Below are positions 50,965 through 62,315 of a DNA stretch of 64,000 nucleotides, in pieces. The DNA comes from Verticillium longisporum. Lineage: Eukaryota; Ascomycota; Sordariomycetes; Glomerellales; Plectosphaerellaceae. The stretch is from assembly GCA_019188255.1 (NCBI GenBank), contig JAETXT010000003.1:4340001-4404000 (forward strand), read 5' to 3'. A program made the position numbers and the translations under genes. Positions within the stretch are counted from its first letter, which is position 1; every line of letters starts with the position of its first letter. A model generated the notes under the pieces. The model ran no database searches. It saw nothing but the letters and a program-made list of their open reading frames with translations, and was not told where the DNA came from.

Positions 50965-51669
50965 CTAGTTCAGCCACAGACGGAAGCAGTTGATGGGGCC
51001 GACGTGACCGCAGCCAGCTAAAAGAAGATAAGGTGAGAAACGTGAAATTGCAAAATATGTAGGATAGACTTACTGCCAGAGTTGCGGGCAATGGTAGCGA
51101 CGTAGGTTCCGCACCAGTCACCACCGTTCAGGCGGCTGACGTCGAGCTGCTCACCGTTGCGCAGGCCACGGTAGCGGATACCGAAGCTGTAGTGGTTGAT
51201 CGTGCCGTAGTGGTTGACGTTGTACTGGACGTTGTCGAAGTAGGAGGCCTGACCCTGGCCTATCATCCTGCATGTCAACAAGTTGTCACTTCTGGGAGGA
51301 ATTGAACTTACAGTTGTCCTGGGCCCACATGCCGATGCCAATGTTAGCCCAACCCTGGCGCTTCTGCAGCTGCTCCTCGGTCACCTCATCCCAGTTGATG
51401 TCGATCTGGGCACGGATCCAGGCCCAGGCCTTGGTGCCCGGCTCGGCGACGATGCGGTCCTTGAGGACGACACCATCATCGGGAATGGGCTCGAAGATGT
51501 CGACGCCGAGCGCGGTAGCGTTGACGAAGGATTCAACGTTGCCAGCGTCGTCCTTGTAGACAGTGAAGTCAACATCCTCATCGCGGGCCGCCAGAATGGG
51601 AGCCTTAGGGGCTGCGAGAGCAATGCTGGCCATGAGGCCGAGGGTAGAAAGAACAGTGGTGAAGTGCAT
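50965..51669 (-). CDS. Small secreted protein with propeptide and Kex2 site, four Cys (effector-like)
   Basis: I do not recognise the family. Exons 51669..51312, 51259..51074 and 51017..50965 give 198 residues. A signal peptide (MHFTTVLSTLGLMASIALA) precedes an acidic propeptide of about 85 residues and a dibasic Kex2-type site, LQKR, at 101-104. The predicted mature part of about 94 residues starts QGWANIGIGMWAQDNC, has four Cys (about 120, then DWC, TGC, INC) that could form two disulfides, is rich in Tyr, Asn, Gly and His, and ends CFRLWLN. This architecture is shared by fungal effectors, killer-type peptides and other Kex2-processed secreted proteins; I assign none of these functions. The acceptor of intron 1 (GATAG) was chosen because the more obvious CAG gives a stop. 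Frames are intact. Confidence 0.75.
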
Positions 51670-54600
51670 TTTGACGTGTTGCTTAAGAAGCGGGCGAGGT
51701 TTGAAGTTGGATGGAAGAGTGTCTTGAGGAATTGTTGCTGAGGCTGTTGATGAATTGAAGAGAACTTCAGGCTGGATGTCGCCCCTTTTATAGACAGTTT
51801 TCCGCTTTCGAGAGATTCCCCTTGCCCTGAGATGCCGGACTTTCCGTCTCCTGATGCATCAGGCTCGCCTTCGTGATGTGCCCATCTCGCCCCTGTTCTT
51901 GCCTTGTCAACATACCTATGTACCTAAGGTACCTTAGGTAGGTAGTGAAGCAGCTGACGATGCATAAGCAATACATCCTACTTTCTCTCCACTTCGACAA
52001 GCTTTGCCAATACTGTGACCCTGAAGTACTTGTTACGGAACTGATCAGCACCCGTCAGCCCGAGTCCTTCTTTGGTCTTTGGGCAACTGCTCTCTGCAAC
52101 TCGTTGTAGGAATACATGCCAAGAGGTCACGATGCAACACGGAAGCCTGGCTCCTCAGAGACAGGCAATCCTGACTTGCATCGTAAGTTGCCTCCCTGAC
52201 GTGAATGGAGCGGGTGAAGCTAGGTGGATCACCGGGCGGGTGCCATCCCGCATCGGCCCGTTCTTGGACCTGGTGCGGCGACTATGGACTGGTGGCAACT
52301 CCGGATGATGGAGCTCTCTACAGGCCTGGTGTTCTGCCTAGGGTTCTTGGAGGGAAGGTGGTAAAGAAGGATCGCTGCACTGTACAGGGAGGTTGCATGC
52401 GTCTCATGTCGCTGGAAGAATCGAGACACGTCTAGAGGACCCTTTGATACAGAGATGTCAGCAAAGAAGGGCGCACAGCGTCATGCTGAGTCAAAATATT
52501 GAAGATTCCAGTGCAATTGTTCAATATAGTGGCAGCAAGGAGCCAGGACGCGAATGTACTTGAAATGGTGTTGTCAGTGAGATGTGTCATCGAAGCCTCA
52601 GAGACGCAAGGTACTTACCCGAGGTGCCTTCGACACTTGAGGTTCCTCAGACTTCTCATCAAATCTATGTACCTGCACTCATTTCGTATGCGCTGATGCT
52701 GACAGCTTTACGACGGCTTCGTCTTCCAAATTCGTCGTAGTGCATTCATGACCTCAGCCTGAGCCTGAGGGCCTCAGGTAGGGCAACGTGCCTCAAAAGA
52801 TCCTTGCACAATAGGAAGCCCCAGATGATTGCTAAACAGCCTTATGAGCATATAGACCGGTGAGGAGGCCTTCGACCAAGCTCCAGCAAGTCGATCTGAT
52901 TGCCTCAGGGGCTTTGCCTCCGGTCGGTGGATCTCAGCTGGCCAGACGCGCGAGCTCATAGGCAACCCCCACGTAAGACGGTATTTACCCTGCATGGCGT
53001 AGATGCACAGCGGGAGGACCTGATCTAACGGTTGAAGCGCGATCATTGATGGATCAACTACCGTTGGCCGAACCCCTCATCAAGGTTGTATCAGGCTGGG
53101 CAAGTCATCCGCTTCCTTCGACCGAACTGGCCACCACTCAGCGAGCGGCCGATCAGGGTAACAACAAAATTGGAATTGTTGTTCACTACTGGTCAATACC
53201 TGCAGATTGTTTTACGACACGAGCTAACTGATAGAGTTCCCATCAGCTGTCGCTCATTCGCAAGTTCACACCACCGGTTCGTCCGAATGTCCTAGAACGG
53301 GTACATAGTCGCTCCAGCACGGCTTACTTACGGGAAGCTGCATTTTCGTTGCGGAGTTGCGCAACTGCGCCGCACAATCTGCCAAGCAAAATAGCGGCCC
53401 GGATGTTTAGGGATGCTACCCAAGAGCGAAAGTTCCTCGGCCAGCCCCAGGATCCAGAGCTTTGCTACATGCCAAGCTAGAGGGGTCTTCGCCGCGGACT
53501 TTCTGGCCCCAGACTTTGAGAACGAGTTCTTTCTGTCGCGACTGCACAAGGCCGAGATTGACATGGCTATCGATGCTGATCTGGTCGAGTATTACCGTGG
53601 AGCAAGTTCGCGATGTCCTCCAAAGCTCAGTCGTTACCTGATACCTTCAAGTCATTGTCCTTGGCGCTGGACATGTGGACCGGCATCCCCGAGAACAGGC
53701 ATGCGATGGACTCGCGGCGGTAATGATGACTGTGACAGAGTTAACATGAAGTCTACTCTGACCAGCATTTGTCGGGGTGTGGTCCCATATCTGCTGCCGC
53801 CTCTGTCAGCGCTACCCTTGAGGCCCCGCAGTCATGGACCGGCCGGAAATGGAACGTGTGTGTTAAGACCCGAAATATGGTCTGCAAATCAAACAGGGTA
53901 TACCTCGCAGATTTGTCGGTCAATAGTCAATATGTAGTACTTTCCCGACAAAGATCCATTGCATAGTTTGCTGCCACTCAGATCAAATCTCCTAGATAGA
54001 TGGTTAGTGATGACTCTCCAATGTGTTCATTAGCCCCTCGAAGTGCTTAGCGACCCAAAGCCAGCCCACATATATCAAGCTCGAGCCATTGTCCTTGAGA
54101 GTCACCTTGGTCGTTTATAGTGCCTCATTGGCGGCAGCATTTGCGGCTCTCGCGGTTACAGTGCTTTGCTTGATGTCGGTGGCGTTCTGCTGCACGAACT
54201 CGTCCCTATTGTTGTGTCCTTCTCCAAGGATATTCATGACTCAAATAGCATTCCCATTGGCGCTCTGGTCTCGATACGGACGTTTATAATCCCCTCGCGG
54301 CTGTTCTCAGAAGAAGACCGTCCTGCAACTTATGGTCACAGAACGACCTCAGCTCATTAGCCCCGCCCATTGAGAGGACTTCCCTTTTCGTCGCGAAGCC
54401 TTCATCGTTGATCCCCGCCTTGAATAAAAAAGCAAGAGGGGAGGGGTTGGGTAGCTGTTCGGAAAATCTTCGGCACATGGGTGAGTAACTACCTACGTTT
54501 GTGGGGAAAAATTGGAGGCACCCGGGCGGGCAATCGCAGCCTAACCCACCAAGGCTTTGACGTACGTACCATGGCGTCTGGGTGAAGCCAGAAACTGGGG

Positions 54601-54670
54601 CGGATCACCAAGCACTTGTTGAATTTTGCTCCCTCACAACCCCCCCAGCCAATTCATCAACCTCTATTAC
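51670..54670. other. AT-richer intergenic stretch
   Basis: 3 kb with no gene I can support. It includes the secreted-protein promoter, a perfect 20-bp palindrome at 51921 and short frames without motifs (for example 53413..53937 plus). Decayed genes are possible but I could not align any to a family. Confidence 0.45.
51921..51940. repeat. Perfect 20-bp palindrome
   Basis: TACCTAAGGTACCTTAGGTA equals its own reverse complement. It is the cleanest copy of the GTACC-type motif scattered in intergenic DNA here, about 250 bp upstream of the secreted-protein start. Confidence 0.95.
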
Positions 54671-55544
54671 ATGAGCAACAGCAACATGGACCCACCACAA
54701 GAAACAGAGAGCTCAGCTCCTACAAGTCATGGTTCTGTAGACTACGATCAAGCTTTGAAGTATTGGGGCGATGTTAGCGCTGACGATTGTGGCATGCTTG
54801 GTGGAGTTCCAAAGTGGAAGGGCTATGCCAATATCAATAAGGTTGATTTACATGGATCCCGGAGCTTTTTGGCCAAGTTGGGAATTGGAGAAAAAAATGG
54901 CCGTCAAATCGTGGAAAATGCGCTTGAAGGAGGCGCAGGGTGAGTACAGCAGATCCAAGCAGAGAGTTCAATATCTCGGAAATTCGCTGAATTATCTCAC
55001 AGGATCGGCAGGGTTACCGAGGGTCTACTTCTCCACGTTGCCAGGGAGGTTGACATCATCGAACCAATTTTTAAATTTACCCTCGCGTTGCACGGAAAAC
55101 CAGGCATTCGTTCGATTGAGAATATCAGTATGAGCGCATGGCGGCCAGATCCACTTGTTTCCTATGGCCTTGTCTGGATTCAATGGTGTCTTGGATATCT
55201 TACAGATGAAGAAGTCTTGGAGCATCTCGGACATTGCAAATCAGCACTCAAGAGTCCTAACGGATTGATTGTTATCAAAGAAAACATCAGTACAAGTGGA
55301 CAGGACATATATGATGATGAGGACGGTGGTGTCACGAGGTTAGTTCACATGCTAGACTTGATAACGTTAGCTAATCAAGAAAAGGGGCGATGCGAAGTTC
55401 CGAAAACTATTCAAGGAGGCGGGATTGCGTATCGTCAAGGTTGAGATTCAAAAAGGAATGAGTCCCGCCAATGCAGAGAAGTTGTTTCCCGTTAAAATGT
55501 ATGGTTTGAAGCCAGAAGCTTTGGAGCCAGAAATAGAACAATGA
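54671..55544 (+). CDS. NTM1: Alpha-N-terminal protein methyltransferase (NTM1/Tae1-like)
   Basis: A SAM-dependent methyltransferase of the NTM1 family, which methylates the alpha-amino group of proteins starting with X-Pro-Lys, such as ribosomal proteins. Exons 54671..54939, 55003..55338 and 55385..55544 give 254 residues. Family blocks: DYDQALKYWGDVSADDCGMLGG near residue 22; DLHGSRSFLAKLGI; SAM motif I EGGAGIGRVTEGLL, split by intron 1; VWIQWCLGYLTDEEVLEHL; IVIKENIST; ending LFPVKMYGLKPE. Splice phases agree and the frame is intact. Third codon positions lean to A/T, unlike the GC-rich housekeeping genes nearby, and the gene sits beside an ankyrin pseudogene. It could be an extra, diverged copy of the core gene. 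Start MSNSNMDPPQ; an in-frame ATG at 54686 is an alternative. Confidence 0.8.
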
Positions 55545-56029
55545 TGCGAGTAACAAATTGAACTTCGAATGGAGCTTTTTTTGCTCACTTTCACAACTTA
55601 AAGTCCTTTCAGCAAACCCTGCAGCGGAAAAGTTCTGTTTCTTGCTGCGGCGTCATATGCTGCCAAGCTTGGTGTCAGGACCTGAGGGAGGTATGAGACC
55701 AACAGGGGATCGCCTGTTGTTTGATCGTAGGAATCAAGAAGAGAGGACCGAGCGCAGTGAGGGAATAGTTATAAGAAAGGTCAACGGACTAAGATTTAGA
55801 GAAGGGTATCGATTATTCTATCTTCCTAGAGACCCCCAAGAGACCAACAGTTGAACCCTTCACTCGTTGCACAAGACTCCTTGACACTTGGTGAGCCATG
55901 GCTGATGTGAGTTGGGCTGTACTTCATCACACCAGTAGATTGTTCAGGGCTACAGTAAACAGCCGATTCACGGCACATCCTCCCACCTTGTCACTTTCAT
56001 TTACATCTTCTTCCTGTTCTCATGGCCGC
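55545..56029. other. Intergenic region NTM1 / ankyrin pseudogene
   Basis: About 485 bp; a 98-codon plus-strand frame at 55558..55854 has no recognisable motif. Nothing else is seen. Confidence 0.45.
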
Positions 56030-57160
56030 GACACCTCCTATTGCCTTCCTGGAGTCGACTGGATCTCTAACCTTGCGTCCGTTCCTCTTTGGAGCAACAC
56101 CGGAACAATCGTCTCGAAGCGCATGAGCGTGGCTACATGCAAAGCTGTGTATCCGGCTTCAGCCTTTGCGTTCATGTCGGTCCCTCCATCTAGCAAGAGA
56201 CGGACGACCCTGGCATGCCCTTCATATGTCGTCAGATGGAGCGTTGTAGAGCCATCCAGAGTATTCTCCTCAACCTCAGCTTTGGCGTCCAGAAGCGTAT
56301 TGATAGAGTCAGAGTACGCTTTCCATGCCGCCCAACTGGCAGCCTCTTCTAACTACCACTACAGAGCATCTTGCCTGTTAAAGTCACTTGTACATACTTC
56401 AGCCCCCGCCCGGATAGACCAGGAAATCCATTATGTGGAACTGGCCATTTCTGGCAGCAACTTTGTCATGCTCATCTTGTGAAGCAATGTGCAGTGCTGA
56501 CCGTCCACCTCGTTCCCTTTGTTAACGTCTGCGCCGCATACCAGAAGTAGATCCACTGCAGCTTCCTGGCCCGTCCAGGCCGTGATGGCCAAAGCAGTCC
56601 ATCCACCGATATCTTCCGCGTCGATGGGTGCTCCACTATCCAAGATACTTCAAATCTTCTCAGCCAATTCCAAAAACGAAGTCCAAGAAGGAAAGCTTCT
56701 ACTCATCCTGAATAGCTTCCCCCTCAAGAGCCGAGCTAGCATCAATGGTAAAGTTCACGAGTAAAGCCACCACATCCTTGTGCTGTTGGAGACATGCAGC
56801 ATGAAGAGATTTCCAGCCATCTTTATCCCCCAAACTTGGGTCTGCTCCCCTGTCGAACAGCATCTTGACCATCAACACATGTCGCTTTAGGGATGCTGCA
56901 CGCAAGGCTGTAAAACCTAGTGAATTTTGGATATTGAGAGACACATTGCTCCTGAACAAGCAGCTGAAAAACAAGCAGCTTAAAATAAGGCAGCAGTATA
57001 TCTTGTGCACACCAAAACAGTGGTGTTTGGCCGCTGTCTTCCCGTGCGTTGATATTTGCTTCGCTCTTCAAATGGTATGTGGCAACAGCCTCATGCGGAA
57101 GAGCCCAGCGTAGTGGCGTATTCAGGTGCTTGTCTATGCTCACGGCGTACACTGCCAGTC
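56030..57160 (-). pseudogene. Ankyrin-repeat protein remnant
   Basis: Ankyrin repeats are readable on the minus strand but spread over several frames. In order: NTPLRWALPHEAVATYHLK; GFTALRAASLKRHVLMVKML with DRGADPSLGDKDGWKSLHAA; GWTALAITAWTGQEAAVDLL with CGADVNKGNEVDG; SALHIASQDEHDKVAARNG; and TTLHLTTYEGHARVVRLLLD with AGYTALHVATLMR. Lesions include a frame change beside a duplicated AGCTGCTTGTT around 56960..56990, an in-frame TGA (KI-stop-SILDSGAP) near 56655, a frame change at about 56505, and further stops near 56370. Multiple lesions with preserved repeat spacing indicate a decayed gene rather than sequence error. Such proteins are often large, variable, signalling- or NLR-type genes in fungi; the full architecture is lost. 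Confidence 0.75.
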
Positions 57161-58354
57161 AATGACCAGTCAACTGCAAAGCTTCATTTTGCATCTCGGT
57201 AAACGTCAGTTTCATTTCGAACGTCTGGCTTTCCCGATGCGTCGATGCGCTATATCACGCTTCAATATGCCAGAAACTCCGAGTGCTAGGCTGTGGGATA
57301 TCGACACTGACGTCGCTTTCGCGCAGTACTGATACGACAGTTCTAGCAAACGTCGCATTTCGTCGCTGGTAAAACAAATAATGCTTCAATGGTTGACAGC
57401 GGGTCACCTGACGCCAACGTCTCAGAAGCAATCAAGTCGGCGGCACTACGTACGGTAGAGGTTTGCATGGGATTAGGAGTCTCAAATCCATATCATGGAG
57501 GTACACCTATATCTCTTGCCATGGCATTTTTAAACCAGAAGTAATCTTCCTACTCGAGAGATGCTCTCGTTTGCTAGCGATGCTCGTAAACGGCCCGAAG
57601 GGCTACCTCATCCTGGGGCAACCTTGACGTCTTTCGCAGGCCCCCTCATCACTCTGCTGAATCTTGACGGTATCATTCAGGAGGAAGAAAGCATGAGGGA
57701 AAGGTGCGATCATGTTGGCGTTCATGATGGAATGGGCTGGAGGAGCAAGGCCAGCAAACTCGAGGTTCTAGATGAAAGCGGAAGGTTGTTGTGGACGCTG
57801 TGCCGCAGTTTGTTATGCTTTCAGACCAATGGATCCTATAGACCAGCCGCTGAATAAGTCGCATCAAGGGTTTGGCTATAAGGTCGTCGGCACTGGCACA
57901 TGGCCCATATGTGAAGGAGTGGACGAATATACAAAACGGAGGCTGTGAGAAACACCTTTTTGCGATCTGATGACAATGACAAATTGGCAAAGTTGAACAT
58001 GAAGTAATGAATTGGCAAACGGCAAGGAAGCTGTGCAGTAAAGCCAGTTTGAAAACTCTCACCTTGACCGACCATGCAAAGGATTAAAGCATGTTTGTTT
58101 CATCTCACGCATCCGAAGTACAACCCTTCATCTGTTCATCATCACAAAGCGTCTGGCTGTATGAGGCATCACGTGATACCAGATACTACGGAGTGGGTAC
58201 CTTACTTGGGCTGTGAATTAAAGTGGAGATCTCCTGTTGGACCTCCAGCATCGAAAGTTTTCTAGGATCTCACGACAGTCGCGTGAACACTCGGCATCCC
58301 GAAGCAATTGGACGCGCATCCCGTCCATTTCGCCCAGCCGCACCACCCACAGTC
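57161..58354. other. AT-richer stretch before bL21m
   Basis: 1.2 kb with no supported gene; it may include the lost 5' part of the ankyrin gene. The last 150 bp are the bL21m promoter. Confidence 0.45.
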
Positions 58355-58987
58355 ATGAGCAGGGCACTTCTGCGCTCCGCCTTGGAGCTTCGGGCACCCC
58401 TCACCCGTCTCCCGCCGACCTTTCTCCTCCCGATCCGCGCCCGCGCCTTCAACACCACAACGCCCATCATCGAGCCGACACAAGATGCCATTCCCTCCCA
58501 GGCCGCCACGACAATAGCCCAGCAGGCCGCCAAGGCCGACCCCCTCGCCCTCTACCCCAAGCAGGCTCCCGCCACCCAGCCCGCCCCCATCACCGACTCG
58601 GTCCGCCAGCTCCTCCCGCTCCTCGCCGCCCAGCCCTCGCACTACATCACCTTCCACATCCACGGCCGCCCCTACCTCGTGCAGCCCGGCGACGCCATCC
58701 GCCTCCCCTTCCGCATGCCGGGCGTCGCCCCCGGCGACGTCCTCCGCCTCGACTGCGCCTCCGTCATCGGCAGCCGCGACTTCACCCTCAAGGGCAGCCC
58801 CTACATTGACGAGCGCCTCTTCGAGTGCCGCGCCGTCGTCACAGGGTCGGAGCTCGAGCCCGTCCGCATCAAGATCAAGAAGAAGCAGCGCACGAGGCGC
58901 GCCCAGCGCGTCAGGAGCCAGCACCGCTTCACGACGCTCGCCGTCAGCGAGCTGAGGATCAAGGGGCTCGAGGAGATTGAGGGCTAA
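58355..58987 (+). CDS. MRPL49: Mitochondrial large-subunit ribosomal protein bL21m
   Basis: The mitochondrial homologue of bacterial L21, a 23S-type rRNA-binding protein of the large subunit. Single exon, 210 residues. The N-terminus (MSRALLRSALELRAPLTRLP, then RARAFNTTT) is a presequence with a typical cleavage-region motif. An Ala/Pro/Gln-rich spacer follows to about residue 85. The L21 domain reads HYITFHIHGRPYLVQPGDAI, then PFRMPGVAPGDVLRL, then TLKGSPYIDERLFECRAVVTG. A basic rRNA-binding block IKIKKKQRTRRAQRVRSQHR and the family ending LAVSELRI complete it. It is longer than bacterial L21 at both ends, normal for fungi. Codons end almost always in C or G, a sharp contrast with NTM1. It converges on MPS1. 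Confidence 0.88.
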   Translation: MSRALLRSALELRAPLTRLPPTFLLPIRARAFNTTTPIIEPTQDAIPSQAATTIAQQAAKADPLALYPKQAPATQPAPITDSVRQLLPLLAAQPSHYITFHIHGRPYLVQPGDAIRLPFRMPGVAPGDVLRLDCASVIGSRDFTLKGSPYIDERLFECRAVVTGSELEPVRIKIKKKQRTRRAQRVRSQHRFTTLAVSELRIKGLEEIEG

Positions 58988-59576
58988 GCAGAGAGCCGTG
59001 GGTCCGACAACCTCTGCCGGATGAAGCCGTCCAGCAGATCCAAGGACCCAGTGCTGTGTTTCGTGCACATAACGAGCCGAGGGGGGCGAGGTGGAGAGAG
59101 ACTGTGTAAGATACTCATCATGCATGAGAAAGGGGGTGGGTGTATCGTGTACTACTCTGCAGCCTGAGCTGGATGTATCATAGCAAAAACAATGCAAGAT
59201 TTTCAACAAACGACACAGGGATTTTCCACCGTCAATGATGTATCGCTCGAAAGATGTTGGGTATTCAAATCAAGCCAAGCAAAGCTAGGCGACAATGCCA
59301 GTTCTGAATTGACAATCTGCAATAACTCGAGGCAGTATGACCTCTGGGAATTCGGCTGTTTGTAACAGGAAAAACAACTCCGGACACTGCCCACGCCCGA
59401 CGAAACCGGTCGAGCTGGGATACAAAGCCTCCAAAAAACACCAATAGCTATGAACATCCATCAGGCTTCGTGAAAGAATAAGTGAAAGAGAAGAGTGCAA
59501 CGCCTGAATCTGTCAACCATCCCTAATTTCTGCCGACACGTATCCAACATTAAAACACCGTGTGCGCCAATTCGTG
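58988..59576. other. Convergent intergenic region bL21m / MPS1
   Basis: 589 bp between two convergent stops, containing 3' UTR sequence only as far as I can see. Confidence 0.5.
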
Positions 59577-62315
59577 TCATGGCTTGCTACTGTTGTCGGT
59601 CGCCTTCTTGACACTTTGCCAATAGGCCCCTGGCCAGACGGACCTGGCTTCTGCCTCGGTGGGCATGCGCTCGCGGCACCTCGTGACGACGCTCTGAATG
59701 ATCCTACCAAGCAGTTCCTCGTCGATCGGAAGTGCCTTGTCGTGAAGCTCGACCGGATGCAAGAAAGGATCCGTCTCATGGAGAAGTTCTTCGCAAGTTG
59801 GGCGGAGATGAACTTCGCGGTTGAGGCACCGCTTCATTGTACGGAGGAGCGATGGGGGAACAAGAACACCACCAACGGCGCGGCTAGGAAACTCGATGGC
59901 GTGGTCCCAATCAATGATGGCCTGGCAGCGCGATAGGTGGTTCGCGATATGACCGAATGGAGGTATGCCGTAGACTAGCTGGTAAAGAATGCAACCCAGA
60001 GACCAGACATCGCTGGGCTTTCCGAGCTTCATGAGTTTGGGTCGGCCGGCAGCACGTCCACCATGAGAAGCGTTGAAGTCCATCAAAGACTCCGGCGACA
60101 TGTAGTTTGGCGTTCCGATCTGGGTTTCGCGGTGGACGTTGACGGTCTCATCAGTTTGGATGGCGTTGGCGATACCAAAGTCGATAAGTTTCAGGCAGCC
60201 CTTGACGAGGACGAAGTTTGCTGGCTTAAGATCTGAATGCACGACATCGTATTTATGAACCGATAGGAGACACTCGAGCATCTCTTTCCAGTAGTATCGG
60301 ACAAAGACTGGATCGAACCTGGCGGTCTCGGGATTCTGTCGACTTCTCAGAAGAGAATTGAGATCTAGCTCGCCGTATTCCATGAGCTGCAAAAGTCAGT
60401 GCTGCGTCGGGTATATATGACAGAAAGCTCGCTTACCAAAGTCAACGACCTTTTCTCGTCGTTCATCTCATAGTCGAAGAGGCTGATGACTCGATCAACA
60501 GGCTTGAGCTTGTTGAGGAGATCGATCTCGCCCTTAAAGCCTCGTATGGCCATCTCGTCCGCCTGCTCCAAAGAAACACGCTTCAGAGCGAAAATAGCAC
60601 CGTTCTCCGCAGTGACGCGGTACACTTTGGCGCTGCCACCTCGTCCCACACAGTCGAGCCGCGTGTACGACTTGCCATTGACACGGAGGATGTTGCGCCT
60701 CTGCTTGCCATGTGATGTAGTTGCCGCACCAGCGGACGTGGTGGCAGCCTGGAGGACGGTCATCTTGGGTGGAGGAGGCGGAGGTGCTGGACGATGAGGT
60801 GTGTTTCCGCCCAGCACAGCCAGGGGCTTCCTCTCTGGTGAGGCAGCAGGACGGCCACTACCAACGTCGGCGCTCGCAGGTCGCTTAGGAATGTCTAGTC
60901 CCTTCTCCAGGGCGACGTGGATAGCAGGCTTGGACCGCTTGAAAGTTGGAGGCGCCTCGTTCTCCTGGTCACGGCCCGAAGGCATCTCGGGGCGGGGCGC
61001 CGGGTTCCTCGCAGGGAGTCCTTCAAGCTCGTGGCTGTTTCTCTCGCGGGGCGTTGGCCTAGCAGCAGATTCCAAAAGGTCCGCCTGCGACGCATGCCTG
61101 CGATGCGAAGCCCTTGCTGAGTTGCTCAGTGGAGCAGGGCTGCCAGATTCACGGCCGTTGCCGTAAAACGAAGCTGCCGGCTCTTGATCCATTTCTACTT
61201 GCTCTTGGTCGAGGTCATGGCCGGCAATCAGTCCTTCGCCTTCGCCATTCGCCTCGGCCTCCTCCTCACTCTGTCTCCTCCGTCCGCGTCGGGCAGGGCC
61301 GCTGAGAAAGCTGCCTGGAACCTTGCCGACACGCTTGACCCTCATCGAGCTTTGAAGAGCAAGGTTGTCCTCGGGCCTGGAAGCTCTCGAGCCATTTGAG
61401 GCCTGTCGCGATTCGCTGCCCTGATTTGAAGAGCCACCGTTCCGACTAATGGTAGCCGGTTCTTCCGGGTAGTCTGCATCCATATGTGATCCTGATCGTC
61501 GTAAATGAGCCGAAGCGCTGTTGACTCTAGCCCTGTTGCCGGAAGATCCAGCAGCAATCCGGACAACGCGAATGCTCTGAGCGGGAGTGTTCACGTCCTG
61601 CTGGGGCTCCGGTTGCTTCTCGTCGGATGATTGATCGCGGCTTTCGGGCCGGCTGGACGTTCGGCTGCGCTGTGTAGAGCGGGAGAGGGAGGTTGAACGG
61701 CGCTTGGTTTGGGACAATTGGCCGAGGCTTTTCGGAGTGTTGCTGAGTCTGACAACCCGTTTACGGACAGGGCTGTTTTCTTTGCTTTCTTTGCTCCTGT
61801 GTGGTGAAGTCGGCAGTGACGACTTTGGTTCATACGCGTGAACACTGCCCGATCGCAAATGCCGGCGTTTCTCTGTGGCAGAAGAGAAGGATGCCGCGAG
61901 GTTGCTGACGCGGCGTCGCGTTCGTGGGGGGGGGTGCTTGCTGTTCGGGAGGCCCGCCGAGAAGTGCTTTGGTGAGAGCACCCAGTTTCATCGGCACTGG
62001 AATCTCGTCGTCGGAGCTGTCGTTGAGCGTGTAGTTTTGGGCCTCCTTTTTCGACGCGGTTGTCCCAGCTGAGGCCACGGGGTTGGATTCGGTACGACCA
62101 AGGACGGGTCGAGATGGAGGGCGTCGAAGAGCTTGACGTTGTGATGTTCTCCGAACGAGCCCAGAGCCCTGGGACATGCCCATCGGTGTAGGAGAGGCGG
62201 TCGCCATGTCGGGTTTTGTTGTCGTGAGATTCGATATTGCTGAAATGGGCGTAACGCGTTCCTCCTCTTCACCAAACGTCCCAATGCTAGGAGAGTAGAA
62301 GACGGAATCGACCAA
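59577..62315 (-). CDS. MPS1: Mps1/TTK-type spindle checkpoint kinase; start uncertain, one frame break
   Basis: Mps1 is the dual-specificity kinase of the spindle assembly checkpoint and spindle-pole-body duplication. The kinase domain is in the C-terminal third: glycine loop VGRGGSAKVYRV, ALKRV lysine, catalytic HSDLKPANFVLV, DFG (LIDFGIANAI), activation segment IGTPNYMSPESL and SDVWSLGCILYQLVYG, all matching Mps1/TTK. An intron at 60436..60387 splits it. The N-terminal 540 residues are disordered, Ser/Arg/Pro-rich. At 61926..61934 a nine-C run puts GGPPEQQAPP and TRRRVSNLAASFS in different frames; eight or eleven C would join them. The frame is open from about 62338, without an ATG before MATASPTPMG; an upstream ATG at 62350 could be joined only by an implausible 29-nt intron, so the true first exon is unresolved. 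Length is about 895 residues. Confidence 0.88.

Noticed and set aside
53413..53937. 174-codon plus-strand frame in the AT-rich island
   Set aside because: An acidic-looking stretch drew attention, but no family, exon structure or repeat pattern supports it.
58262..59209. 315-codon minus-strand frame
   Set aside because: Antisense to bL21m, with Gly/Glu/Val bias that mirrors its codons; no motif.
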